Origin: Catonia carolina
Taxonomy: Eukaryota > Arthropoda > Insecta > Hemiptera > Achilidae
Direction: 5' to 3'
Length of the DNA stretch: 64,000 bases
Assembly: GCA_035578175.1 (NCBI GenBank)
Contig: JAQMRL010000001.1
Location: 63,201,553 to 63,265,552 of the forward strand
Position numbers and translations under genes: made by a program. This document shows, in pieces, positions 1 to 18,300 of the stretch. The stretch's first letter is position 1; each line of letters begins with the position of its first letter. The notes under the pieces were generated by a model. It made no database searches. It saw only the letters and a list, made by a program, of their open reading frames with translations, and was not told the origin of the DNA.

Positions 1-297
1 CACGACAATGCCAGGCCCCATTCTGCCATTCGACCGCAAGATCTGATCAGATCATTTGGATGGGAACAGGTTGACCACCCGCCGTATAGTCCAGACTTGG
101 CACCAAGTGATATTCAGTTGTCCCACTACCTAAAGGAGTTTCTCGGTGGCAAGCGGTACGGCACAGATGACGTGAAAGAAGCTGTTCAAGACTGGTTATC
201 CTCACAGGTGGTGGACTTCTACGATACAGGCATACAAAAGCTTGTTGAACGTTATGATAAATGTTTAAATAAAAATGGAAACTATGTGGAAAAATAA
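1..297 (+). CDS. mariner transposase, C-terminal fragment
   Basis: The frame is open from base 1 to the TAA at 295-297 (98 codons visible). It begins with HDNARPHS, the second catalytic aspartate motif of mariner. The third aspartate is in YSPDLAPSD, 34 residues later, the D34D spacing of mariner. It ends in a GNYVEK-type C-terminus like the GDYIEK of other mariners. The usual DYFLF after the third aspartate is replaced by DIQLS, a mild deviation. The N-terminal DNA-binding domain and first aspartate are outside the window, so activity cannot be judged. The TTG at 97 is not a real start. Confidence 0.85.
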   Translation, partial: HDNARPHSAIRPQDLIRSFGWEQVDHPPYSPDLAPSDIQLSHYLKEFLGGKRYGTDDVKEAVQDWLSSQVVDFYDTGIQKLVERYDKCLNKNGNYVEK

Positions 298-406
298 AGA
301 AAGATGTAACAAATATACTACAATAAAAAAGGTTTTATGAAAAAATCTTACATTGTTTATTTTTTTTTTTTTAGAAATCGGACCTTACTTTCTGAATAAC
401 CCTCGT
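1..406 (+). mobile_element. mariner transposon, 3' portion (left end outside window)
   Basis: The window opens inside a mariner element. Its coding part (1-297) ends in a mariner C-terminus, followed by a short AT-rich 3' UTR and a terminal inverted repeat whose last bases are AATAACCCTCGT at about 395-406; CGAGGG is the usual mariner outer end read from outside. The matching left repeat lies outside the window, so completeness cannot be judged. The element lies in intron 3 of the minus-strand GRK gene. Confidence 0.85.
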
Positions 407-460
407 GCATAATCTTTTGGACAATAAATAGCCTTTAGGCCTGATCATATTCTTAAACTC

Positions 461-683
461 AAATTAAAAATGGCCGGCCACATTGGCGCAGTTGGTAACG
501 TGCTCGCCTCTCATCATGCGGTCCTGGGTTCGAATCCCACTCAGGCATGGCATATTTTCATACGTTACAAAAAATCATTTCATCCTCCATTGTACAAAAA
601 GTTACACCCCAACGTCGTCGCTAATGACCGTTGTAGTTGATGCGACGTTAAATAAATGAATTAAAAAAAAAAATTAAAAATGG
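461..683 (+). repeat. tRNA-derived SINE with 13-bp target-site duplication
   Basis: The head contains an A box (TGGCGCAGTTGG) and a B box (GGTTCGAATCC) at the spacing of a Pol III promoter. A non-tRNA body and an A-rich tail follow. The unit at 474-670 is flanked by identical copies of AAATTAAAAATGG at 461-473 and 671-683, the mark of LINE-driven insertion. A second copy of the same family is at 26205-26372. The body after the tRNA-like head makes this a SINE and not a tRNA gene. Confidence 0.85.
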
Positions 684-1973
684 TTTTGTATACAGTTCTT
701 AAATGTAGTCTGAAAAAACGGAAACTTTTTATATTACATAAATGTTCGCTCTTACACTTCAAAATACATACTAAGACACTTGTGAAATAAGTTTATTAAT
801 TTAAAAAAAAATATCCCAGTGGCACTTAAATTACGCGAAAAGTTATAACTCCAACATAGCAACTGACGGCCCCGACCTTCTATTACCGCACGCCGCCACA
901 ACTGAGCACTCAACATTGCAGCGGCTGGTTTTGCCATATTACTACAATAAAGTAAGTACTGTTATATATCATTTTATAGATCTTAAAAAGGACTAAAAGT
1001 TTTGTTTCGAGCATTTTTGTGTAAAATGTAAGTGTAAAAAGTTGTAAACCAAAAAGTAAAATTACATAATTAAATTTATGATGTTTTAGCAACTTTTTTA
1101 TGAATAACTACCGAACGGTAAAAGATACGATAAAAAAGATTAGGACATTAATTGTAGTAAATATCATAAGAAAGACAACAAAAAAAAATGTAATCCAATA
1201 CCTTGTTTAGTTTTTGAGATAAACGCGATTTACGAAACCCTTGCAATTTGTAACTTTGGGGGGCCGCTGGGGGGGAAGCAAGGGGGGTAGGGGTGGGGAC
1301 TTTTGGCAGTACACTTGTCTAAACTATAGTAATCGATGGAAAAAAAATTAGCTTTATACTATTTTTTTCCTCTATCGGGTATTTTTCGACACAGGTTGAC
1401 TGGACTATAATGGTTAATCAGCATAACGCCGAATCTTGGATTCTAAACAGCCTAATCTGACACTTAATTTACCTGTAACGCCCCAAAATGTTTGGTGTGC
1501 ATTACACTAACATGATATTACAGGTTCATTTTCTTTCATGAAAGAAACAGTAACACAATACAATTACCCAGATATGCTAAAACATTATTGTTTTCCACAA
1601 ATTGAACAAACTGAGAAAGATCAGTTGATTCCATTGTTTCAATAAGAGCATAAGCTCTTTCTCATTTATTTTTGAATGTTACATATGAATTAAATGACAA
1701 CTTTGATAATTGCTAGATTGGAAGAGGAGGGCCCATTACCTGGCCTCCTGGCAAAGTAAAATTCGCTGTTTTTTTAGGGACTCTGAATAATTTATGACAT
1801 TGAATACCTGAAGCATTATATAACAGGAGCTGTCAAAACTGCATATCAGGAAATGATTGAAATTGAATATCACTTTAATATCATTCATGTGATCAATCAT
1901 GCACACATATAAAACTAATAAAATTATAGTATTTAAAAATAAATCTTTATAATGCATCCTGCAGTTTGAAATT
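684..1973. other. intron 3 of the GRK gene, no gene recognised
   Basis: AT-rich intronic sequence on the opposite strand from GRK, with short chance reading frames only. The one standout is a run of G tracts at 1258-1298. I found no GRK exon here: the residues that follow exon 3 (the middle of the RGS-homology domain) are not visible on the minus strand, so the next exon is probably beyond the left edge. Confidence 0.5.
1258..1298 (+). other. G-rich tract, potential G-quadruplex
   Basis: Five runs of four to seven G separated by short spacers, inside strongly AT-rich sequence. Four or more G runs with short loops can fold into a G-quadruplex. It may be part of an old repeat; no function is claimed. 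Confidence 0.5.
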
Positions 1974-2050
1974 ATTTCTATTTCATATAATGAATTAATA
2001 TAATAATTTCACTAACCTTCTTTTTAAACTGCGTCACCTTTATTGTAATT

Positions 2051-2094
2051 TCTACTTACACGTGTTTCGGTGGATCCACCATCATCAGAGTAAA
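2051..2094 (-). ncRNA. hammerhead ribozyme motif, minus-strand copy
   Basis: Exact mirror of the plus-strand copy at 2352-2395. On the minus strand the CUGAUGA core is at 2088-2082, followed by the GGTG/CACC stem II, GAAA, the CACGTG stem III and GUA. Both copies point away from the palindrome centre. Confidence 0.7.
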
Positions 2095-2351
2095 TGAAAA
2101 ATTGAAACTAAAAAAAGTTTTTTCACATTTATTTAAAATTTACAGAAGATGGTACATCTTCAGTCACTTGTATAAAAGTTTTATACAAGTGACTGAAGAT
2201 GTACCATCTTTTGTACACATTTATTTAAAATTTACAGAAGATGGTACATCTTCAGTCACTTGTATAAAAGTTTTATACAAGTGACTGAAGATGTACCATC
2301 TTCTGTAAATTTTAAATAAATGTGAAAAAATTTTTTAGTTTCAATTTTTCA

Positions 2352-2395
2352 TTTACTCTGATGATGGTGGATCCACCGAAACACGTGTAAGTAGA
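2352..2395 (+). ncRNA. hammerhead ribozyme motif (type I, minimal, Penelope-like)
   Basis: All conserved hammerhead parts are present in order: CUGAUGA at 2358-2364, a bulged U, stem II GGUG-GAUC-CACC at 2366-2377, GAAA at 2378-2381, a self-complementary CACGUG stem III, then GUA with the predicted cleavage after 2389. Upstream UUUACU pairs with downstream AGUAGA to close stem I, one pair being G-U. With only CACGUG available, stem III has no room for a loop, so activity would need two ribozymes pairing with each other, as proposed for minimal hammerheads of Penelope-like elements and retrozymes. Self-cleavage is inferred. Confidence 0.75.
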
Positions 2396-4112
2396 AATTA
2401 CAATAAAGGTGACGCAGTTTAAAAAGAAGGTTAGTGAAATTATTATATTAATTCATTATATGAAATAGAAATAAAATTATAGTAATTATACTAATTATTA
2501 TTTAATAACTATAAAATATATATATAACTAATAAAATAAAACTAATAAATTTATTATTAAAGAAATTAATAAAACATATAAGCTAATAAATTTTGGTAAC
2601 TAAAAATGTAACTTTTCATATCTGTCTTTTTAATTAACTTATCAAAATCAAAAAACAGATCATCAAAATTGGTACCTATAGGTTTTTTTACTTTCTCCTG
2701 CCCTATATGAATAAATAGGGAAGGAAAGTATCGTTTTCATGTCAATTTTTTGAAATTTAGTTTTCACCAGATAACACATTTTAGGCCCCCTGAACCCAAA
2801 AAACATGTTTTTAGCAATTGGACTGTGCGTGTGAACAAAATATCTTAAGAACAGAATATTGTACGAAGTTGGAACTTGGAACTTAAGTTAGGTACTACTA
2901 GAAAACCCAACACGAACATTTATTTCAAATTCGGTCAACTGGAAGTAGTAGTTAAATTGTGCGATTTTTCACCTTATTAGTGATATTCTAACAAAAAAAA
3001 CAGCTGCTATAATTCATTAAAAAAATCACCTCGACTACTACAAATTTTATGCTCTACAAGATAGGGTATGCACTATGTCTGCTGAAATTCTTGGGGAGGC
3101 TGTGCTCTTGTAGATTTTTTTTTTTTAAGTTTGGGACCTTATTATGCATTTTAGGGTAAAAACGTATATAAAAAGTGTTAGAACATTTAAAAACGTATAA
3201 CTTTTATTTTTAGCGCTTTTTTTTGTACAACGATTTTCTGTTTATTTTTTCAAGAAAATCTGTAATGTAATATTCCGGCCTTAATACACATTTTATGACA
3301 AAAGTGTATATAACTAAAGTTGTAGAACATTTAATTCTGTAACACAATAGTTAAATTTTCTTATGTGAAGCACCAAGTAAGAAAACTACCTTATAATAGT
3401 TGGGAGTATATTAAAACCTAAGAATTAATTCTGTTGGTAAATCATTGTAATAACTTCAATATGACTCAGAATGTACCAAGCATTGGTTACTACAAGCAAC
3501 TGTTATGTAAATCAAGTAAGCCACCCACGCACACTAACACAACCAACTTTATTTAATTCGATGAATGAGTGTTGTTGTAGTAGTGTCAGATCCACACCAA
3601 TTGTCTCAATTAACTGAATACGCAATATAATGATTTATTCTTAGAGGCATTTAAAAAAGAAATTCATCCTTCTAATATTCCAAGTTTATTTCTAATAAAG
3701 ATTGGTTATTATTTTAATAATAATTAAAAATAATGATATATAAATTCATGTAATCAATTTATCATAAAATGTTTTTACGTAGTTTAGTAGCTATAAAAAT
3801 TTTGAACAAGTCATTTTTTACAGCTACCAAACAAATGAAACTAGAGAATGATCAGATCAGCTATGAAATTTATTTTATACGCTTGCGAAATTGTGGTTTT
3901 TAAGTATAATACGGATGCAAAAGCCAATTATTTCAAATTCTCACGAGGACTTATAGAAATTAACAAAAACAAAATATAGCCCTGATAACACTCTATCTGT
4001 TCAATAGTGCAATTTTAACATTTTGTTAACTTATTTAGAAGTTACACTACAAAAAGACACACAAATTGCAAACAGCATATAATAACTAATGCAAACAATT
4101 CAATTTTGATTG

Positions 4113-4431
4113 TGAAAAATTTTAAATTTACTGAAGATGTGTACAAGATACACGAAATCACTTTAAACCTTGGTAAGTGTTTACTGTTACCATATTCTGG
4201 TGGTTTAGAAATATATATATTTCATTTTTCAATAATATGGCTGTTGTTAACACCAGTATAGGATGTTTGATAAAATAATAAATTTCTTAATATATAAATA
4301 ATATAATTGAAATATATTATACTTCTAACCACCAGAATATGGTAACAGAAAACACTTACCAATGTTTATAGCGCTTTCGTGTATCTTGTACAAATTTTCA
4401 GTAAATTAAAATTCTTTAAAATTTTTTCACA
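4113..4431. repeat. imperfect palindrome with hammerhead-like motifs
   Basis: The left arm contains CTGAAGATGTGTACAAGATA, CACGAAA and then TACCATATTCTGGTGGTT; the right arm has the reverse complement with a few changes. CTGAAGA, a GTGTA/TACAC stem and GAAA resemble a hammerhead core, but stems III and I do not form convincingly, so this is at most degenerate. The same sequence recurs in the palindrome at 4949-5276, giving four copies. Confidence 0.6.
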
Positions 4432-4515
4432 TCAAAATTTAAAACTTCCTAATCCTACCAAGGTAGATCAGGAATAGTCGATTCTTACATCTAAAACAGT
4501 CTTGCCAACTTAACC

Positions 4516-4900
4516 AGTTGATTGTCATATTCAATCTGTGTGCTCATTAATTTTTCCCTGTAACTGTTTATAAATATAATATTTTTCCAAAATTTCAATT
4601 TCAATTTGTCTGTTATTCATTTCTAATATTTCTAGATTATTTTTTATAATTGACATAGTACGTTTATTTTTGATCATGTGATCAGTTACATTGGAGAATT
4701 TTCGGTTTCCTTTTTTATAGTTTGAATAGTGTTCTGTAAACAGTTTTTTTAAAAGATCTGGTGGTTTTACCTATATTCATTACATTCATTAATTTTAATT
4801 TTATAAATTCCACGTGAATTGATTTGATTATTTTCTTTTTCTTTATCATTTACATTCATATTAATATTATGTTTTTGTAAAATAAATTTTATAGGAAACT
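4516..4900 (-). pseudogene. Penelope-like element GIY-YIG endonuclease remnant
   Basis: On the minus strand, broken frames read GIYKI, then NECNEY, then IGKTTRSFKK, then a C-terminal stretch with NLEILEMNN. This is the order of a Penelope-like GIY-YIG endonuclease: the GIY motif, the second-strand IG-T-RSFK motif, and the LEILE tail. Frameshifts separate the parts, so it is dead. Together with the reverse transcriptase remnant at 5410-5860 it shows a minus-strand Penelope-like element, split by the palindrome at 4949-5276. A second, separate copy of the domain is at 27604-28025. Confidence 0.8.
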
Positions 4901-4948
4901 GGGGTTTATATGTTATTTACATATGTATCGTATATATTGGTAATTTTG

Positions 4949-5276
4949 AAATTGAAATATATTTTTTCTAACCACCAGAATACGGTAACATAAAACACTT
5001 ACCAATGTTTATAGTGCTTTCGTGTATCTTGTACACACCTTCAGTAAATTAAAATTTATATCAAGTCAAAATTTAAAACTTCCTGCTCCTACCATGATAG
5101 ATAAGGAATAATTGTATTCCTTATCTTAATACAACTTAATTTAAGTTTTAAATTTTGACTTGATATAAATTTTAATTTACTGAAGGTGTGTACAAGATAC
5201 ACGAAAGCGCTATAAACATTGGTAAGTGTTTTATGTTACCGTATTCTGGTGGTTAGAAAAATATATATTTCAATTT
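4949..5276. repeat. palindrome, second copy of the GTGTACAAGATACAC family
   Basis: The arms share AACCACCAGAATACGGTAAC and the GTGTACAAGATACACGAAAGC block in opposite orientation, around a centre near 5115. It is the same repeat as 4113-4431 and sits between the reverse transcriptase and endonuclease remnants of the Penelope-like element, an unexpected place for a terminal repeat; it may mark a second nested copy. Confidence 0.65.
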
Positions 5277-5409
5277 TAAATAATACGGCTGTTTAAAAAT
5301 CCTACATAGGATGTTTAATAAAATAATAATTGGTAATTTTATGTATTTTATTATTTATGTAATTATATGTAATGTATTTATTACCATTTTTGTTTATTTC
5401 TTCTTAATT

Positions 5410-5860
5410 ATTTATTGGTAATAGATATGTTTTTTCTGTTTAGTTTTATGTAAGTATTTATTCATTAATCGGTTTATGAATATATTATTGTATCCATTAT
5501 TTTGTGCTACTTCTTTATTATAAATTTATTTCTTTATCAAATTTTTCTCTATTGTTATTTGTGTATACATATACGCTCTGAGTATCATGTTCTTGTATCA
5601 GTTTATTTTGTGTATCCATGGGTGATTTGAAAATCTGTGTATTGTGTTATTTGTAACATGTGGTTTTCTATATATATCAGTTTCTATTATATTATTTATA
5701 ATTTGTACTTTTATATCAAGGAAATTTATGTATTATAAATATTATAATTCAATATAATAATTCACATATTATTGTTTTCACCATAACTTTTCAATTTTTA
5801 ATTTACTATTTATTGTTTCTTTTATTGGTATATTTGTATACATGTTAATTTGTATAATCC
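5410..5860 (-). pseudogene. Penelope-like reverse transcriptase, C-terminal remnant
   Basis: The minus strand at about 5730-5610 reads NFLDIKVQI, then TDIYRKPHVTNNTIHRFSNH and P. IYRKP-T-T-IH-SNHP is the hallmark late-palm/thumb block of Penelope-like reverse transcriptases. Flanking frames contain stops throughout, so this is a decayed copy. The order on the minus strand, reverse transcriptase then GIY-YIG endonuclease, matches the element class. Confidence 0.8.
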
Positions 5861-6199
5861 TACATAGGATGTTTGATAAAATAATAAAAATAATATAATA
5901 TATATATATAAATCAACAAGAAAACAATACTTTCCTTCCCTATATATTCATACAGGACAAGAGAAAGTAAAAAGCAGATACTACTGATAACAAGATTGCA
6001 TTTGTTTAACGCACACACAAAATATTAAATGAAGGAAAACTGTGAAAAATAAAATTGAATTAAGTCAGTTTACTGTGTTTTGTTTTTATCTGAATAATAA
6101 TATAATAGACAATGGTTCAAATCCTAGACAGGCAGATAAAATTGTTTTCTGATTAGAATAGAACATTAAATCACATAACAGACTGTACAAGATACTTAC

Positions 6200-13882
<7,683 letters not shown>

Positions 13883-14784
13883 GAGTTCCAGTTTGCTCGA
13901 TTTCCCGTCTCCCGGGCCGAATTCGACCCTTTCCCATGAAAGATGTTTACTTCAATGTAGATCAGACGGGGTGTGGTGGAGTGGGAAAATGGCGTTTTCT
14001 AGGCGATTTCTCTGCTGAATTCCTCCCGAAGAGCTTCAAAACTGAAAAACATTATTTTCGGTTCCGTTCTGACCAAAATCACTCAGCACACTTCAAATAC
14101 TTTACAGCGACTATTAGACCATTACGCCAATCACAAATTAATTAATACAATGTCAACCGCTCAACTGACAGTTTGTCGTCCGCTACGAAGCTAACCACTG
14201 CCTTTACAATCAATCGTTTGCATTATCGTTTTAATTTAACATCAAAATGACAAATCATTTTATTATCATTCTAAAATTAAACTGGTTATTAGTTAGAGAT
14301 AGTATTTTAAAATATGCAAATAACGTTATTAAATTTACACTAACTTACATATTTAAGCAATAAATTATGCTTGTATAACACGCATGGGCAAATAGTTGAA
14401 ATATATAAAAAAAATGACATAACAATAGATAATTTACGGTTGTATTTATGCCCTGGGATATTATTTACAATACCTGTAACTCTTAATCGGTTTCAAACAC
14501 GATAAAATCCAAACAACATTCATTGTGGGTTCTACAAAATAAAAATACAGTATCGATTTTCATAGCTTCGAGATGGCGCTAGAAAGAAACAGGCGTATTC
14601 ATTTGATTTTGAAAATCAATGTGTTATTTTAATATCCATCAGTCATCGTTACTGGAAAAGCGTTTGATAAACTACTTCCTTTTAAGCGATTGTTTTATGA
14701 CTCCTAAGCTCTTTTAGGTTATTGCATCTTAAATCAATTTCGCTAAATTTTATACAATTATTTTAACTGAACTATTAAAATAAA
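13883..14784. promoter_or_regulatory. divergent intergenic region, likely bidirectional promoter
   Basis: The start codons of GRK (minus, 13882) and sideroflexin (plus, 14785) face away from each other across 902 bases. This interval must hold both 5' UTRs and both promoters. The part beside GRK is more GC-rich than its surroundings, with CCCGGGCCGAATTCG near 13913. A TCAGT initiator-like pentamer is at 14639-14643 upstream of sideroflexin, weak evidence alone. No transposon was recognised here, unlike nearly all other intergenic sequence in the window. Confidence 0.6.
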
Positions 14785-15292
14785 ATGTCAGATCTTCCCA
14801 GAGTTGATATCACTAAACCAAAATGGGATCAATCTACCTATATGGGAAGAGCAAAACACTTTTTTGTTCTGACCAACCCTATAAATGTATTTGCATCAAG
14901 TGCAAAATTAAATGGAGCTAAGGATATTTATGACAAGTACAGGTATGTAGCAGCAAGTACTGTATCATCAAAACATAGGTTAAGTTCTTGTCAGAAAACT
15001 AGGGTTGTTTATGACTTCCTTTATTTTAATAGTCAGGGAAGTTCGTTGTATGAAAACACAGAATTTGACATAAATAATCAAAGTATTTCATGTTCAATTA
15101 ATGATCTCACATAAGCTCAGTTAATGGAAAAATTATTGTCAAGCTACATTACTAGAGACAGACATCTGCTTATATTGTAGTACAGATAAGTCAATAGTTT
15201 TCTTCAACCCTGGATTTTATAAAGTAGTCAACCTCGAAAATTGACATGGTTGCTTTTGCCAAATTTTGTATTCCTACTTGGTTGGAATAAGC

Positions 15293-15328
<36 letters not shown>

Positions 15329-18300
15329 TTCTAATTTAAGCAGAATAATAATGGTTTCTGCTTAAATTTTCATGACTACTGTATTTCTGAAAGTCCAGTG
15401 TTGTAGTTGTAATTTATTGAATGAATTAAAGAACACAGAAATTTCTACAATATTCTTACATTTACATATATTTTACACAGAACTTTTTACAAAAAATAGT
15501 GCCCTAAACATAATTAAAAACCGTATATTTGCATGTAGTAAAACATTGTTTAGTAAAGTAGTTTGTGTTAAATAACTGTCAATAACTCAAGAGTATTATT
15601 TTTTTCATTTTGTGCTCTTTACTCAATCACCATATTGTTTAATTCTGCTCTTGCGTGTTATTTTGCTAATAAAATGAGTAATTATATTAATTTGTGTTAT
15701 AGATCATTCCATTTATCTTTGGAACTGCTTTAAACAGTTGCTCTTCTCTGCTATTGGCTGGATGCTTGTTTGTAGTTACAGAAAATGCTTAGTACAAGGT
15801 TATCCTAATGGCAGAGAAAAATTGATTTTATTTGAAATCATATTTAGGCAGAATCATTTTTATTTATAAACTTTATATATACAAGTGTATATTTTATATA
15901 GACGCTTGAAACACCGAAGTAGCCTATTACAGTACCAGAAGCAGATATACACATAAAAATATGTTGATATAATGTGATTCATCACTGGTGCTTGGCTGTA
16001 TGCTCATATGATTTGTTTGCATCAGTCCCTAAGTTAAGTAGAATAAGGTACAGATGTTTTCCATTTAACATCCAGTAGCCAAACAAACCATAATCCCATA
16101 TAAGTCTTATTACAAAAATTCCACTCGCATTCGCTGTTTTGGATTTTGGAAGATGCGCACTGAACCAGGATCTCTGTTTGAGGCTAAATGGCGAGGTTAG
16201 ATTTTACACTACAATGAATTGGTATAAGAAACTTATACGTAATTTAAAGTAGTGGGGGCAATTTAAAATTATTTTCACGCACCTCAAGGCTCAGGAACAT
16301 CCTTCAGACATCTAGCTGATTTTTCCCTTATTTTTCACCAAGTGTCAAAATTTTAAAGACATTTTAGCTCATTAAAACTTATGAATTTAACAAATTGTTC
16401 CAGTTGACTCTTTTTTTCTTTAATTTAAAGTTTTAATAATTATATTAGATTAGGATACAATTATACAAGCTATACAAGAAAAAAGACTGAAGTTAAATAA
16501 AACTAACCTTGTACCCAAAAGATTTACTTAAAAATCTGAGAAAAACCTTATTTTATTTTACAATTTACTAATGTACATTAATAGTAAACATCAATTATAT
16601 TTAAAGGGCTGGTAAATCTCTACCACCAGGGACAACAATGGATGATGTTTGGCGAGCAAAGTATCTTTATGAATCTGCATTCCATACTGAGACAGGAGAG
16701 AAGAATATTGTAATAGGCCGGATGTCTGCTCAGATGCCCATGAACACAATGATTACAGCTGGCTTGTTAATTTTTTACAAGTAAGAATTATTTTTGGTAG
16801 TGCTATTTACTGAAAGTAAGTTAAAGTTTTAAGAGTTATACAGGTTGAGTAAGAACCTACATACTGAACCGCATGCTGATTTGCATGAATTAAGAAAGGA
16901 ATTCTTGTGCGCGGCAAAATGTCTTATTTTTGAAATTCATTATTTGGTTTAAGACTGACTGTTTTGCAATTTCTGCTTATGCAGACGGTGAGAAGGATGA
17001 TAGATGAAAAAATGCCAAGCCTGATTGGGAATCAAACGCGGGACCCCGGTGTAGAAGCCAGTTGCGCTAACCACTACGCCAATGGGGCGATCTCATTGAG
17101 CAAGTAATTTTTCAGATTTCTTTGTTAACAAATGCACATCAGTATAACTGTTTAAACATTGTCGCAAACTATTAATGTATTATCTACATGCATGACTAGG
17201 TTTTCTTTAAAAATTTACTGCTGTAGTCCGCAACATAATATTAATTTCTGTTTCTTGGGTTGTGATTGTGGACATTAAGATTCTGTACATAGGTATTTTG
17301 CCTAACAAGCATTATCGCCTTAGAAAAATGTAAAGTGAGGGAACTATGAGCAATTTAAGCTCCTTTAATAGTAGTCTGCCATGGAATGAGGTGGTTGGCT
17401 CCCACCACACACCTGTTAGCTATCTTTTAAAGTTTAAAGACCATTTCCATATTTAAGAAACTTTTTAAAGATCCGTGTACAAGAATTACCCTTTGTTATT
17501 CACCTTACTGCCTGTCCTTATCCGAGGCTTGAATTTGTTTTTGAAAGCAGTTTCCTTTTTTCCGTTACACTACTGGCTTGTTAGGCCTAACTTAGTCGTT
17601 GGAGTATTTCTTAGTCTGGTTCCTACTCATCAACCTGTCCGGCTTGGGCGACTCTACCAGTAGCTATGCTACCGCTGGCATAGCTCTCTGGGTCCCTGGA
17701 ACATGCAAGCTCCACCACCACGTCAAGGTCTTATACTCCCTGTTTGGAGGGAGGGGAAAAGAGGAGTGAAGGGTAGGGCAAGGGAGAGTTAGAAAAAGAA
17801 TAATGAGATTAGAGGAGCTAAATGTAAAATTTATGAGGGAGAGGGTGGAGAAAATGAGGATAAGATGGTATGGCCATGTGAAGAGAATGGGAGAGGAAAG
17901 GTTACCTTAAAGGATGGAAGAAGGAAGAGTGAAAGGAACAAGATCAAGAGGACGACAAAGAAAAAGATGGGAGGATGAAGTTAAGAGGAATGTGGAAGGA
18001 TGGGGATACAACTGAAAACGAATAGAGGAGGAGAAATGGTGGATGGACAGAAGAAAATGGAGAGGCTTGGTGAACACCCAGACCTGGTGGTAGCTATGTA
18101 TGTACAAGTATTACCCCACACGAAAATAGCATACTGGGTATAAGAAAATAAACTATTCATGCCTAATAATCTGCCATGGTAATTTTTTATCATTTAGTCT
18201 GGCAAATTGTTTTGATGCAAACACCCCAGATAATATTTTTCTATAAATTTTATTTATATAAAAATTTCTTAATGAATATATATTTTACACTCCTAGGAAC

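Larger units (their letters stand above)
1974..2472. repeat. 499-bp near-perfect palindrome (Penelope-like terminal repeat type)
   Basis: Bases 1974-2211 and 2236-2472 are inverted copies of each other with almost no mismatches, around a loop of about 24 bases. Each arm also contains a smaller internal hairpin built on GAAGATGGTACATCTTC and TTGTATAAAAGTTTTATACAA. Each arm carries one hammerhead ribozyme motif, pointing outward from the centre. Hammerheads are known in the terminal repeats of Penelope-like elements, and Penelope coding remnants lie 2-3 kb away, so I read this as a Penelope-related inverted repeat. The near-perfect arms suggest recent formation or gene conversion. Confidence 0.8.
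2685..5973. mobile_element. 3.3-kb segment bounded by ~54-bp inverted repeats
   Basis: Bases 2685-2738 and 5921-5973 are inverted copies, about nine in ten bases matching; both carry TTACTTTCTC near the outside and GGGAAGGAAAGTA inside. The left 400 bases also match, inverted and diverged, 11220-11560. The interior holds Penelope-like remnants and two palindromes but no intact frame. It may be one large non-autonomous transposon into which Penelope pieces inserted, or two opposed copies of a shorter repeat. No target duplication was recognised. Confidence 0.5.

Noticed and set aside
13936..14145. 69-codon open frame on the plus strand between GRK and sideroflexin
   Set aside because: It overlaps the likely GRK 5' UTR on the opposite strand and matches no known protein.
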